From Phlebopus portentosus (Eukaryota; Basidiomycota; Agaricomycetes; Boletales; Boletinellaceae), in the NCBI GenBank assembly GCA_037892935.1, contig JAYXKI010000008.1:372001-436000 (forward strand): 64,000 bases of DNA, in the 5' to 3' direction. Made by a program: the position numbers and the translations under genes. Of the stretch, positions 12,243 through 25,320 are shown one piece after another. Positions within the stretch are counted from its first letter, which is position 1. Each line of letters begins with the position of its first letter. The notes beneath the pieces are model-generated. The model ran no database searches. It had not been told where the DNA came from and saw nothing but the letters and a program-made list of their open reading frames with translations.

Positions 12243-13457
12243 ATGCCGCCTCAGCCCATCAATTTCGTGTCTCTTTCACCACGAAGCTTCTGCAAAAATC
12301 AGAATCGCTCTCTTCGAGTCCAGTTCGCCACTGGCATCTCAGCGCCAAAGTCTCCCCCTCTCATCGGGCGCAAACACCAGCAACATGGAGTAGAGGCTGG
12401 GGAGTCAGTCGTTTCGGGTGCGAGGAAGGAACAGAAAGTACAGTAGTAATCTCGACGCGGATACAAGGCGCTCGTACTGCACTACAGATCCCCACGCGGG
12501 GGAGACATATACTAGAGACAGCCGAAAGCCCTCAGGCCACGCTCAACAGCCGTCCTAACATCACATTCCTTTCGTACCTACCGAGGCATCGCGCTCTCAA
12601 TACACTCCTTTACGTGCCTACGCTCCTTTCTCTTCGCATCTCTCTTTCAAACCAACATCGGGAGAACACGAATCTCTTATCTTGCTGACGCTTTATCTTG
12701 CGGAAACACTTGACCGGATTACTTATCACCGCGAATTGTGATGTATCGGCATCCATTTGCTAACCCGGAGCTCCTTTATGGACGAGCGGTTGGTGATGAT
12801 TCCATATCACTCAATGAAAGCTTATCCATAGCTTAATTACCTCTATTTGTCCTATGTAGGTCACTCCAGAGAATTACCTGGATTTACGCTCTCCTACGCC
12901 TGGTCCCGGTCCTGGTCTATATCCTTACCGTAGCTTCATGGTAAGCGAACCCTCCGTTCTTAATTGTCATTAGCTTGCAAATCATGTTCTTGATGACATC
13001 AATCGTTAGCCGATGGCCTCACAATCTAGTTTGTTCGGCGAACACACGGGCTTCTCGGTGCATGGCAATAATATTAATCATCCTGTAGGAGGACACACAG
13101 TCGGAAGAGGACGTGCGGCTTCTTTACCTGAGCCGAGTCGACCTCATCCATACCGCTATGCCGGTAGTGGTGGCGGCGGTGGCGGTGGAGGCTTTACAGG
13201 CGGGGATATGATGGGAACGTGGAGTGAAGGTTTTGACGATGCACAGAGTGAGCCTGCACGGGCCCGGTCTACGTGGAAACGTGCATTAAAAGTAAGCGGT
13301 CGCTGACTTGTCCATGTATTCAAGCTTATTTGCGAGTTTACTTTCATCTCTGCGGTTTATCTTGTAGCGTATGAGACGAAGGGCGCAACGCGGATTACGA
13401 AAAGTCCGAGCTTTCCTGCATCGCGATGACAGGCGATCCATCTCTGGATTCTCATGA
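12243..13457 (+). CDS. Hypothetical basic/Gly-rich protein
   Basis: The 3' exons are convincing. Exon 12860-12940 encodes VTPENYLDLRSPTPGPGPG and then LYPYRSFM; exon 13010-13291 contains a run of glycines, AGSGGGGGGGGFTGGDMMG, and ends TWKRALK; exon 13368-13457 encodes a very basic helix, RMRRRAQRGLRKVRAFLHRD, and then DRRSISGFS and stop. All junctions have good GTAAGC donors. The 5' exon is less certain: an open frame from the ATG at 12243 (MPPQPINFVSLSPRSF) could be exon 1, but this requires an intron of about 420 nt. No known domain is visible; the low complexity and basic C-terminus are compatible with a nucleic-acid-associated or disordered protein. Confidence 0.6.
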
Positions 13458-14442
13458 CCCTCATTTTTATGCGAGTGCTCTTCAAAATAACCTTAGGCTT
13501 CCCTTCCTCATCACCAACATTCATGCACCACTCACGAACACAAGTGATACCGATGAAACTTTCAAGTACCCCAAAAGCCATCCAGGTCGTGTGCCGTTTC
13601 CACACGACTTTCGGCACTCGTCACGTCTCCAGGACTATACCTCTCTTTTCTACACCCTCTCTCTTCCTTTTTCTCATATTCATCTCCTGGGCTTTGGACA
13701 TCCGCTGATCATGCCGAACGATCTTTAATGCTTTTCCTGTCGTTCTTTGCTTTCTTCCGTCTGTCTGTACTACCTTAGGCCTCTTCGGACATCCTCACTG
13801 GTAATGTATGTACGACTACTGTACTCGATTGAATGCGTATCCAAAGTCTATGTATACATTCTGCTACTCCATGTACGCTATTTTGCTTATGCTACATTGA
13901 TATCACTCTCTTGGGACGATGTAGTGTTTTGGTACTGTATATATATAGTCTTTGTTTACTTCGTTTGTTTGACTGATTACTAGTTCGTAGGGTACAGCAT
14001 CTCAATTGTCGTGGTATATATTATCTAAATCATGGACTGTAGCTTCATAATTCATTCTCTCTCATGATGACTGAGATTGATCGTGCGTATTTATATAATT
14101 TAAGGGTCCTGAGTTCTACGTTATTAGATTCGAAACAGACTGTACAAGGAGAGAGAGAGGGAATGAGGCAGAGGGATGGAGAGACGGATAAAGGAAGACT
14201 TGCAGATACGCATGACTTGAGAGGGATGATGGACGGATGGATCTCTAGGTAAGAGACAGAAAGGGACAGGGTATTGAGACGACAGCATAACCTTGAGTGC
14301 AACAGGGAGAATAGGGTTTTGGTGGCGAAAAAGAGAATGCACTGAGTATCAACACGAATAGCTGATAAAAAGCCCTGAAAGTAAAGACCTAATGGATGAG
14401 ACATTAAACAAAAAGTCTATGTCCAGTCCATGGATATGGGCA
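13458..14442. other. Convergent intergenic, no gene seen
   Basis: 3' regions of two convergent genes, T-rich after 13740. The open frames here (for example 13747-13983 and 14064-14252) are low-complexity or purine-rich and lack splice context. Confidence 0.45.
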
Positions 14443-16343
14443 TTATGAAGCGAATATACCGAGTAGTCGGAACGGCGTGACGGTCTGTCCTTCCTCGCCC
14501 ATTAGCTGGCACTCTACAAAGTGCGAGCCGCGCGTCACGTAGTGGTCGATCACGGTAACCCTATCGGTGAATACGTATGAAGTATAATTAGTATCATGTA
14601 CACGCGAGTTATGTGAAAGTGAACAAGAGCATGTCAAGAAAATAAGAATCCGATGGATGGAGCTCATGCTCGACGAAGACAAGGACGAGATGAAGAATAT
14701 ACATATGAATGGGACGAATACTCACAGAGGGGTTGCTTCATGGTAGTTACCGCCGTTCGTTAAGAGCACAGCACCACGAGTGTTATCATCCACCCAACAT
14801 TGAACCGCGCTCCCAGGATCGTCCTCCGACAGCGCCTCTTTCAAATAATACACCGCGACATCACCCGCGCCGGCTTGGATAGGGACGCGCAGTCTGCTTG
14901 TGGGTTGCGCAGAACTCCAGTAATGATCGTACGCCGTTACAGCAGCCGAACCAGGAGGAGGATGTACGGATGACCATCCGGAGCCGGTGAAGAGACTTGG
15001 AGGGAGCGGGTTGATGAGGTCATTTGCGCTCACACAGTAGGGTGCAACCTCCTCAGCTGCGGATCGCTGTTGCTCGCCTGGACGCGCGGCTACTCGACCG
15101 AGAGGTACACGAAGATGCGGATTGTGCTTGACAGCACTGTCTATCCCGCCTGCGCCATCTGCAAGACGGTTTCCGAGACCTCCGAATAGACCGTGCTTGT
15201 CCATTAATGGCGAGTCAGGCTGGGCCGGTTCGGTGAGTAATGGTGAGGCTACGTCGAAGGCTCGTCCAGTCGCTACGGCCCAAGCACTGCATATTTGCGA
15301 CTGAAAATAGTGGATAAGGACGTCAGCAAGAAGTTCATGCCCTAACGGATTGGCGAGCACTGGGTCGGCATAGTAAGGTTTGATGGTATCGGGCTTCGCT
15401 ATGTAGGAAGGAAAGAGGACAGGTTTGATGCTGATGTGCGGGACGTCGTAGAATTGGGCAACAACGTCGTGGATGACTTCTGGTCCATGGAAACCATATG
15501 TATCAATAACTTGAGGACTGAAATGCCCGAGGATGACTACAGCCGGTTGGTCTGGTCGGACGAGAATAGATCGGACAAGAAGTTCATAGTGGGCTATCCA
15601 CGCGTCGTCCAGGGGGTCATCCGAGTCGAACTCGAGGATCACAAGATCGGTGTCGTCTGGGAGGTGATGCGCATTGCAGAACGAGAAATACGCAGAATTT
15701 GTTCGTCGTTGGGCTCCGTTCGTGAGTTCGGAGGCGGGATGAGAGAACACTTCGTTCCACCAGTGAAAGAACCGAGAAGGATAACATCTTGGAGCAATTG
15801 GGTCGTCGCCAGCACCATGACATGACGATACTATTCTCGGGGATTAAGATTAAAAGAAGTCCAACGCGATGCAGTAGACGTACCTGAACCCCCTAATACA
15901 CTGATAGTCACCGGAAGACCTGATAGAGCTTTGTGAATGACACGCTGCACTCGTGCACCGCTACCAAGGTGTATCCTGCTTTTGGACAAGGCGTGAATAC
16001 CATGCTTTGCGCCAATCTCATCTCCAGGCCCAAACAACGGACAAAATTCGAAAGGATTTGGGTCAGTGTCGGTATTGTTCATGTAGTTCTTTGGAGTGAG
16101 TCTGCTGGTGTCGGTGTAACCATGCCGTGGCAACGACGGGTCTGCAGGTAGAATCAATCGTGTCAGGGCGACGATGAAGACAAAAAGCGCGAGGATGATC
16201 CATATTCGATTCGTCACACCGAATGTCTTCTGGTTCAAACGGGACGTTTTTTCTAAGTCCATGTCAGTAGAGTCCGTCAAGGCGCGCCCTCCCGCCCTCG
16301 GCGGCGAGATGTGCGCCGAGCCTTTTCCTGTTCGCCGTTGCAT
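14443..16343 (-). CDS. SGNH-hydrolase-like type II membrane protein (capsule-associated-like)
   Basis: Three exons. Exon 1 (ATG at 16343, or the internal Met at 16258) has a single membrane helix, IWIILALFVFIVALTRLIL, near residues 45-65 after a short basic cytosolic tail, then ends VTISVLGGS. Exon 2 continues SSCHGAGDDPIAPRCYPSRF, HPASELTNGAQRRTN, a TDLVILEFDSDDP strand and NPLGHELLADVL. Exon 3 is VTVIDHYVTRGSHF to GIFAS and stop at 14443. GGS, the Asn/Asp strand and the N-P-x-G-H block fit SGNH/GDSL blocks I, III and V. Basidiomycete relatives are annotated as capsule-associated (CAP64-type) proteins and are thought to act on surface polysaccharide in the secretory pathway; the activity is inferred. 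Confidence 0.85.
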
Positions 16344-16608
16344 ATTTTCTGTGTTTTTATGTAAATTATGTATGTGTGAAGCACGGGTGATAAGAGGACC
16401 TCATGGACGTCGGGGAGAGAGCGCTGAAGACCCAAGGAAGCGGCGGCCATAATTCTCTTTCGTGTGAGCAGTGATCGACGACGCTTACTTCTTTCGATCA
16501 TTTCAGGCGATGTCACGTCAATTTTTTTAATGTAGGTTGTGACACATCACGGTCCCGTGCTAGTCAGACGCGTCTTGACGCGTTAGTCTCTTCACCTCTG
16601 ACCACGAG

Positions 16609-19600
16609 ATGGACCGTGACGATGCGATTTCTGTGCATTCTGACGATGAGGGACAAACCGAATGGATCGCTAGACGTGTTATTCTCGCGCCTGCTATCAA
16701 CGATGTCATCGCCGCGCTTGGAGGGTACGAAGGTGACACCTACGTGCTTGGCGACGAATGTTACGGGTGTCTGAAGGATCTCAAAAAGTTTTGGAGGAAG
16801 GACGATACCGACGACGAACGGACAGTCGCTAGAATATTTTGGGCCGCGTGTGTTCTACCCAACGATCTCGTGCCTATTCTTCTGGCAACTGCTGGAAATG
16901 GCCTTGTTGCGGACAGGTGCGCAATCGCATGTGCTGACATCATTACCGCAATGACTTGGCCCATCGACCTCGCGGAAGAACTCAAAGAGCTTGACGAAGA
17001 GCTAGATAAAGGTACCGACTATACCCAGCTGCTCCAAAGTCATTTGCATTACAAGGCGGCACTCCTTCGGCCCGGGGTGATCCAGGCTCTTTTCGGCATT
17101 TTATTGCCCTGCATTGCGAAGGACAAAAAGGACCGGATAGAACGGGATGTGCAAATCGTCAATGTCATCCTGCATCTCTTCCGAAATCTTGCCTTCATTA
17201 AAGACCCGCCGCCGAACATGCATGGGAGTGCCGACCAAGCAGAGCTTTCTTCATTACAGTCCAGGCTCATCAAGATGTACTCCGAAGCACACGTCTTCGA
17301 TCTTCTCATCACCATCGCTTCAAGCGCCAAAGACCCTTTCTTTAATCAATGGAACACGTTGGTTATGGAGATCTTTTATCTTTTGTTTCGCGGCACTTCG
17401 CCGTCTTTGCTCGCATTGGATCAGAATAAGGTGGTGCATCGACCCGATCAAATAGGACAGACACGACAACTAACGCAAGGCTCTTAGAGATCACAAACAA
17501 CTCTTTCGCAACTCCTCGTGGCGGAGAACAAACTCAAGCTCGAATATGCTCGTAAAGCGTCCTCTCGACACTCGCGATTCGGAACAACGATTTCCATCAC
17601 TAGGAATCCACCTAAAGTAGGCCTCGCGAGCCGGGACAACGGCGATTCAGCCTCTGCTAACGATCCTTCCGGACAAAAATTAGTGCTTCATCGGCAACAG
17701 GCACTCAAAGAAGATCCTGGTAGCATTCTCGACATAAGGAAGAAAAAGCAGTATAAGAAGACGAACAGAGTAGATGAGCTCGGCCTGCAAGATAACCTTG
17801 ATGGTGATGCGAAGAATACACTGCAGGGACTGGCACGAACGTTCATTGAAGTCTGTTTTAACAGTGAGAACCATGCTTTCTATGAGTTCTCTTTGTGTCT
17901 CATGATTTTATAGCGTTCCTCGCCTCCTTGTTGAAGGATATCAAGTCGGAGAGGCCGAAGATTACGGAGAAGGATCACTTGCGCTTACTTTTTCTGACAC
18001 GATGGTTCCTCGAGTTCTTCCTTACAGTTCGCAACTCGCAGATCGAGCAATCCAAGAAAGACGGAACGCCTATAAGCTGGGGTTTCGATCTTGTTAGCGA
18101 GGTTATTGAACGTAGCTGGATTATTTGGATCCTAAGACGTATGCGTGAGTCAATGGAGAGCAAGGTAATAACTATCCCGTCCCGTCTATTCTGCAATTTT
18201 GACGTTCAATGTACTTCTGCCAGCCGAAACTTTGGACAGAGCTCCAGGCGGGCATTGAATGCCTCACTCAGCTTTTAGCGCTCATCGACGCCATGCACTC
18301 TGTCGAGTTGGAAGACTCAGAGCTGGCAGAAGCAGCATCTTTGCTCCAACAGCAACTGGTGTATAATGGCGAAGTGCTTGATATTTCTGTCGACGCCCTG
18401 CGCGTATACAAAGAAGGTGTGCAGAGCCTGAGGTACCTCGATGCTAGCATACGTCTTGGTTACTCGCTTTTGAGGATGTTAGAGAAGTGGTCGAGAGAAC
18501 GCGGGGGAGGGGAGTTGCTCGTGAGGAAGAAGAAAGCCAAGAGGAGAAAAGGCAAAGGTACGTTTGTATATTTCTTGGCACGAAGTGCCGTAGCTGAACG
18601 TATTCGACATTCGCTTGTAACAGACGGCGCTGATGAAGAAATACCGGAAGAGCAAATGGAACAGGACTCGGACGATGAATATGCCGTACAAGAGATGATC
18701 TTCACGTTCGAATCGTTCGAACTAGTAGGTTCCTGTCTGTTTACTCATCGTCCACAGAGCTCTTACGCTTCCCCAGAAATTCGCTCACGAAGAGATAACT
18801 CACACGCTCATCCTATACCTAAGCCGATTCGATGAATTCACATCGTCAGAACAAATGAAGCGAGTTGTCAACCTCGTGCACCGACAAGCTGTCAGGGCGA
18901 AAGCGGAGGGCCTATTCTTCAAGGTCTCGACGCTCAACCTCTTCAGGAACATATTGACTCGACAGTCAACACTTCCGAAGGAGCAACCCTACAGGGACCT
19001 TGTGGCCTTGATAACTTTCATATTGAAGAAGTTCTTTAAGGCCGTGAAAGAAGATCCAATGTTGATCGTCGAGGTGACTGCAGCGTCTCCGATTTGCAAT
19101 AATATCACGAGCTGATTTGTTATACTATCTAGGCATTCTATCCCAAGAATCGTAACCGCTGGAAGCAGTATTCTAGCTGGGTGCCAGAACCAAAGACTCG
19201 CGGACGAGAAAGAGATGCGGACGATTCAGACAAGCACCCAGCGGAAGTCCAGGTGAAGAGGGGATACTCGTGGAGCGAGCAGCTCGGTATTGCTGTTGCA
19301 TGTCTAATTGAGAACGGACAACAGGAGTTCCTCGACTGGGCAAAGGAGGTGTGTGATTACTAGTTCTCGTGCATCGAGTGGTGTTTCTAATAAGACATGT
19401 TATCAGATCCTTGTTATGGTCATTGGCCTACGGCAGAGGATCATTGAGGAGACACATGGGACTTCCTCAGAGACTCATGCGGATGAAATGGACGATGATG
19501 CTGTGCGTGACGCTGCGAGCAAGCTACGCCAACCGTCGAATGAGGCTCTCGCAAAGTTCGAAGATTATCGTAAGTGTCAAGTTTGCCTTTTCTTTAAGTA

Positions 19601-20685
19601 TTCTCTGTTAATCACGGCACATTATTCCAGTGATTCCGTATGAAAGCGATGAGCGCGCCGATGCTGCAACGAAGAACACGCACATGAAATTGCTCTTTCG
19701 CCTTCTTAAGTTCAGTGTTCTAGACGAAAGTACGTTGTTGCTCCACCCTTAACCACTGAGAGTATCTTACTGAATATGCGACATAATAGATGCTGACGAA
19801 CTGGAGTGGTACGTCCCTGCGGCGATCCTTCCTTCCGATCTGCAAAGTTCCTTGAACGTCATCAACCAATTCATCGAGACGCCACTCGACCTAGGCGGTA
19901 AGAAGGCAACCCAAATGCTCTCCAAGAAAATACGTCGAAGGCGCCGAGGGCGTCGAGCCTCGTCCTCTGGTTCCGAGCACTCAGTTTCGGAATCGGATGA
20001 ACCTCGTAAGAGACGCGCAAAGAAAAAGAAGGAAGAGAGGAAATACAAGAGTGCACAGTTCATTGAGGATTCTGATGTGGAGTACGGGGATGATGAGGCC
20101 TTCTGGGCGAGGGAGAGGGCTCAGAGGGACAAGACGGAGAAGTTAGCCGCAGAGGGTAAGATGGCTTCCCTGCGTGCGACGGGTACGAAGAAGAGGAAGA
20201 AGCCGCGTGGAAAGGTTGTTGATACTGATACCGGACGTGTCAGTGGTGATGAGGAAGGAGAGACAAATGCCTCAAAGAGGAGAAAGAGCTCGCCTACTGT
20301 GCAGGATGGAGTGGATGACGGAGACGTCGATGGACAAGCAGAAGCTCCTTCATCAGACTCAGATTCAGACTCGGACTCAGATGATTTCGGTATAGACGCC
20401 GTCCTCGACAGGAACACGAGATCAAAAGCTCCAAAACCGAACACAGCTCCAAAAGCTCGTCCCAAACCACGTCCGCGTCTACGATATAAAGAACCAGCTA
20501 CAGACGTACAGGAAACGTCCGACATGCCCATGCCCACTAGTCCACCTGCAACGACGGTGGCTTCACGCCCAACCAGTCCTTTCGGAGAATCCGACAAGGA
20601 GAATATTTCGGATGTAGATCTAGGCCTCCAGGCACGGAAGCCGACGACGAAGGCGAGGATTGTTTTCTCGGATGAGGACGAATAG
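16609..20685 (+). CDS. TOF1: TOF1/Timeless fork-protection factor
   Basis: ATG at 16609 (MDRDDAISVHSDDEG). The N-terminal Timeless domain is long and uninterrupted to about 17430: ALGGYEGDTYVLGDECYGCL, then LKKFWRKDDTDDERTVAR, then MTWPIDLAEELKELDEELDK. Later exons give SRFGTTISITRNPP, WFLEFFLTVRNSQIEQSKKD, KLWTELQAGIECLTQLLALI, an acidic patch (EEQMEQDSDDEYAVQEMIF), the Timeless PAB-like block FYPKNRNRWKQYSSWVPEPK, and a lysine/serine-rich nuclear tail ending KARIVFSDEDE. Tof1/Swi1 pairs with Csm3/Swi3 to stabilise stalled replication forks and support the S-phase checkpoint. About nine short introns are needed and all junctions look regular. Length (over 1,100 aa) fits the family. Confidence 0.93.
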
Positions 20686-21113
20686 ATTGTATATCTGTAT
20701 TGTTGCCTCTGGATAATTATACGCGTATTTGATCTGGATTTTTGCGACCCAGGGTATGCTTTCCGCGCTAACGAGGTTATTGCTTGCTTCAATATTAAGA
20801 ATATTCGAATTCCGATTTTTCTTGAAAAGTATGTTCAGACCTCCCCCGAAGGCTTTCTATCGTTATGTGGCCTTTCTGCATATTCTTTTCGATAGAACTG
20901 AGCCCAGGAGGTGGTGACATAATATTTCACGTGATGTACGAAGATCCGAAAACAGCATGCGCCGCAAGGGACAAGGACACAGCCTCGCGCAGCTCCTCTT
21001 CGCTCTCCTCTCCCAGTGCAGGTCACCACCACCACGTACATTCCTCTTCTACCTTCATAGTTCTATCGACAAACCTGCGTTCGTATCACCTGCTTTGTGA
21101 AACTTATTGAATC
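20686..21113. other. Intergenic, no gene seen
   Basis: Between TOF1 and the next same-strand gene. It holds the TOF1 3' end and presumably the next promoter; no conserved frame was found. Confidence 0.5.
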
Positions 21114-22530
21114 ATGAATACTGCTACGAGGCCCGCTCCGCCACAAGGTGCGTCAAATTCAATATCTTATGAAACTATGACTCGTAGCTGAACACGTCGA
21201 TACTTGCTACCTTATCATTGCGCAGGCGCGCCTCCAGCTTATGCATTTGTGACGAGAGTATATCGCAGAAGCTTGCGACCCGTTGTCATCTTCGGTAAGC
21301 CATTGGCTTTGATGGTTAGATGATTGTGTACTGATTGGATTGTTCAGTCGCGCTCTTAGGCGGTCTATGGGCATTACTATGGGGTGTACGTCGTATTACG
21401 TCTCTCCTGACTGGAACAGTTTCCAACTAGTACTTTATAAAAAGATTGCTTCATTTCGCGACATCTCCGTCGACGACGACCTTTCCGTGAGGTTAGAGAT
21501 CTTCGATATCGTCTTAGGTGCTCTTTACATGACGGTGTTGGCTGTCGAGCTCTTCGGTCTCGCAGCGGCGACGATGGTAAGCTTTCCTGCTATTGTCCGG
21601 CCTTCCCGTTGCCAGCGAATGGCTTATCTCACGCTTGTCCTTTCAATTTTCAATTGTTTCTTGTTATCCTATTTATAGCAAAAGCTTCCTATGATCAAGA
21701 TTTATGCGTTCCTGGCGCTTGGTGCTGCGGTCATCGTATCTGCTTTGGGTCTCATCCGCGTGATCATCCATTTCGTCTTCAAGGTACGCGGCAACTGGAA
21801 GTGCTGCACAGTGCTGGTTTATTGACTTGATCGTTACCAGAACACGCTTATCAACGAATGTGCGGCTCTTGTGGAGGGCGACACGATTACATTTGTGAGT
21901 GATTGTCAATTCTCCTTTATGTTGATCGCTTGCCAATCCTCTTCCTCGTCCAGCGCTTCGGCATCTGGGGAACGACGACGGAAACCCTTGATGATGACGA
22001 GAGTGCACAGGACCGTAAGTCGTCATCAGGTTACCACGCTATTTATATCCTAAGGCTGTTCTTCAGTCTGCAAAGATGCCTGGAATCATGACTCCTTCGC
22101 CGAGATCGCCTGGTTCATCGTTGTCACAATCTTAAGTTTCCTTTTCGCATCTATCGCGTTCTCTTACTACCGTCAAATGCTGGACCCTAACTCGCTAAAG
22201 ACCGTCTCTCGAGGAGTCCCTGCTCCACAGCATTACAATCCACCTTACGCCGCGGGTCAGTACAGCTACGGTAATAACCCTTACGGAAGATTTGGTGCGG
22301 GCGGATATGCACCGCCGCCAGGTCCTCCGCCTGCTGCACAAAGTCAGGCATATGTGCCAGAGTACGATGCTGCGAAGTTGCCAGAATACGATCGTGGTGG
22401 GTATACCGGTGCTGCAGGAGACCAGAAGGGGGATGATTTGAAGGGCGGTGCGGACCCATTCTCAGATCATGAGGCTGGAAGAGGAAGCGGGGAGCGGTCG
22501 GAAGACCCGTATGCTATCCGGCGTGTTTGA
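21114..22530 (+). CDS. Tetraspan membrane protein with Pro/Tyr/Gly tail
   Basis: ATG at 21114 (MNTATRPAPPQ). Many short exons join to a protein with about four hydrophobic segments: VALLGGLWALLWG, FDIVLGALYMTVLAVELFGL, IKIYAFLALGAAVIVSALGL and EIAWFIVVTILSFLFASIAF. The C-terminal exon is soluble: SYYRQMLDPNSLKTVSRG, then a Tyr/Gly/Pro-rich stretch (NPYGRFGAGGYAPPPGPPP), then DPYAIRRV and stop at 22530. The layout of a small tetraspan with a cytosolic Pro/Tyr-rich tail is typical of unnamed Agaricomycete plasma-membrane proteins. I know no assigned function. Confidence 0.75.
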
Positions 22531-23044
22531 CTTGACCATCCTGTAATTGTGCATGCATATGATGAATGTACGTGCCTGTGGAAGGATGTTGATGTGAGCA
22601 GTCGCCCGCAGTTGGATCACTCAAGTCGCGGCAGGACTATTCATACCTTCGCATCTTACAGATTCGTCTCTCATCTCATTTTGTACTTTTTCTTAACCTA
22701 CGCGCATTGCTGTGATATTCGGGAGGCCTCGGCATTCATGCTTCCATCACTCATTGTGATTTGTATTTTCCCTTCCGCCTTTTCCGACATATTTCTCATC
22801 ATCATCAGTCTTCCTATGATATCCGCGATTCGCTATGATGTGTCTGTACTGACTATTATCTGAATGTATATTTGCAATGCTGTATGGATATATTACTGTC
22901 TTTCCCATGATCTTTTCCCGTGTTGAGCCCTGTCGAATGACCGGCTGTGTTTATACTTTGATATTTTCTCTGATCCCTTAGCCTATCCCTATAAATACTC
23001 TAACTGCTCGGTTGTCTCAAGCCATCGAAGTCTCCAAGCCCACA
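22531..23044. other. Intergenic, upstream of first CFEM copy
   Basis: Contains a TATAAA-like site (ctataaatact, near 22990) about 55 bp before the CFEM start. Otherwise no feature is seen. Confidence 0.45.
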
Positions 23045-23520
23045 ATGCGTCTCAGTCTCTCCCTCGTCCTCTCTGGCATCGCGATCTCTTCCGCTTTCGC
23101 CTCGCTCCTATCGAGGCAGGACGTACCAGGTACGTCCACTTCACTCTCATTGTTCTCACACAATCTAACTTTAACTTTCGCGTGCGTGCTTGAATCAGGA
23201 ACAGCATGGGCGCGCACAGGGGGCAGAATTACGTTTCTGAGCCGCTTATATAGGAAACAGAATTGGAAAGCTCGCCTCTGATTGGCTGGATTTCAGTTCA
23301 GATCAAAAATTTCAGTCTCTTGACCTGCATCGCAAATGCCGACATTGACGGATGCAGCACGACTGACAACCTCTGCCTTTGCGAGAGCCAGGAATTTATT
23401 GATAATATAGAAACCTGTCTTGATCTGGAATGCGAGGCTCAGGACTTAGAGAATGCCAGAGCTTTTGTGAAGGCAACATGCGAGGCCGTCGGAGTTACGA
23501 TTCCGGCTTCGGAGGCGTAA
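23045..23520 (+). pseudogene. CFEM-like secreted protein, probably damaged
   Basis: ATG at 23045; the signal peptide MRLSLSLVLSGIAISSAFAS is followed by a LLSRQDVPG/GTACGT donor. The CFEM body is open at the 3' end: SLLTCIANADIDGCSTTD, LCLCESQEFIDNIETCLDLE, ATCEAVGVTIPASEA and stop. Relative to the paralogue at 25321 about 100 bp of extra sequence sits between intron 1 and the body, no acceptor restores the right phase, and the first CFEM cysteine position reads Ser (AGT). CFEM proteins are cysteine-rich, often GPI-anchored or haem-binding. The copy may be dead or spliced in a way not seen here. Confidence 0.6.
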
Positions 23521-24009
23521 TGGTCAGGTTGATTGATTAGTACACCGTACGAGAGAGGTCCTAGAACAGGTGAGCAATTTCAGTTTCTCCGTGTGCCAGC
23601 AAAATGTCATGTCGTTGATATCGCTAGTTGCTTCCCGGCTACAATTTCACTACATTACAAACTGAATGAGTCTATTTTCCGGGAAGGTTTAGCGTGCTCA
23701 CACCAACCAAATGGGTGCTCGGCTTGTTGAATGCCCATCAATCAATTGAAGAAATAGAAAGAACTTACAAAAAGAAATGGAGTCCTTGCCTTCTGAATAT
23801 CGACATTGCGGCATGTTTTTCCTGTTTCGGGCTGTTTCTGCTTCCCATTTGGTTTCAAGAATGTGCGAGGCTACATACAATCAGACCGCCACACGAATTG
23901 CATGAACAAGCATCCGATTATACTTGATGAACACAGGATATATGACTGACTCTTGACGCATCTCATCTCTCGTGTATTCAGTTGTCCTTCATTCGGCCAA
24001 CGTTGCTTC

Positions 24010-24480
24010 AGAGGGTGACTTCTGAGTGCCATGTCGAGCGCGTTGCATTTTGCGAGTCGTCCCTTGCTCGGCGTAGTCTTCCATACACTGAATGCGACGA
24101 ACACTGCACCCGCGTTTGACTCGTTCTTCCTGCCAGTGGACGCGTCAATCAACGGATTCTCCAGCTCGCATCCTAGTACAAGTGCGTTGGTCATGTCTCC
24201 ATCATTATCAAATTCTGATCAATGTTGTTTGTCATTATGTAGGCGGTGGCGAAGTTGAACTGATCGCAACGACGATGTCATTCCCAAAGTCACGGAGGCA
24301 CTTCCGACTTTGTACTTGTGGACGTTCGATGAAACTCTTTCTAAGCCACTTGACGTTCTCCATAGGCTCGGAAGTATGCTACCAGTGCTTCCTGTTGGCA
24401 CTTTTGCCCTATAAACATAATGTTGACATGATTGTCCTGCACAGATGTGAATGGGCTTTTGTTTCACCGTCACGGTGAGC
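24010..24480 (+). pseudogene. Unknown gene remnant, duplication copy 1
   Basis: A conserved frame follows the CFEM gene in both duplication units. Here it reads LLGVVFHTLNATNTAPAF, then an intron-like gap, then GGEVELIATTMSFPK. The continuing homology (TLYLWTFDETLSKPLDVLHR) lies in a shifted frame. The product is not recognised. The frame change suggests decay. Confidence 0.35.
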
Positions 24481-25320
24481 CCTACAATTCTTATGGCCTA
24501 CATATCCGGTGATGACATTCTTCTAGAGGGAGGAGTTAGCTAGCTCTAGGATCCCTTTCTGCGGCGTTCGTGACAGACTTACATGACGCGACCGCCGTCA
24601 CAGGGTCTCAGTGCTGCTGGGAACCTCTCACTTCCTCGATCACTTGGCAATATCAGTGAAATATACATCTACAACATGCATCGACGTCAGTCAATGCTCT
24701 CTGATGAAACATTGTACGTGTCCCTTTCAGACGCCCACCCTGAGATTAAGCGAGTAAAATAAGTCATATTGATTTCGATTTCAGTTTCGAGTTTCGATCT
24801 TGGACTGCCACTCCGGGTCAAACACAGAGAGCTCTCGAAAGACTTGACTGGACTCCCAGTCCTCCGCACGACCTCAGAATCCGATGGTACAGTCTATGTC
24901 AGGCTTTCAAAACTTCCTCGTATAGTGAATAATCGTGTTTCCGACTTCCTTTCAGGTCGTGAGTTCGCTGCGAGCTTTTGGAAAAGCCCAGAAGAACAAA
25001 CTAACCAGCGACAGATAATCAATCCCGAGAGCGACGTGTTCGACAACTCTCTTGCTGTCATGTGTGCGAGTCGGGACGAGCCAGAGATCGCTGTCTAGAG
25101 GATATGATCGCGAATAGAGGCGCGATGTACTTGATACCTCCATGACGCCGCTATTTGCCAGCTCCGCAACCTTGCCACGTCAGGGTGGCAATACCATACC
25201 CTGGACTGACTGCGGTCGATGCGACCTATATAACATCGAGCTGCGAGCACCGCTCACCTCAGTCGTTTAATATCGCTACGGCAAAGAATTACTTGCACTT
25301 CCAAAGTCTTCGAGTACATA

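Larger units (their letters stand above)
23040..24735 (+). repeat. Tandem segmental duplication, unit 1
   Basis: Aligned by eye with 25316-27007 at an offset near 2,276 bp. Shared landmarks are the CFEM signal-peptide exon, a TCAATTGAAGAAA...TTGCGGCATGTTT block (23735/25925), CTTGCTCGGCGTAGTCTTCCATA (24063/26358), GAAGTTGAAC (24250/26522) and GCGGCGTTCGTGACA (24562/26833). Identity is moderate, so the duplication is old. The 580 bp between 24735 and 25315 is unique spacer with an open stretch (24780-25098, ending EPEIAV) that has no ATG. Confidence 0.7.

Noticed and set aside
24769..25098. Separate gene in the spacer of the CFEM duplication
   Set aside because: The frame is open and codon-like but has no ATG and no joinable exons; it is noted only within the repeat entry.
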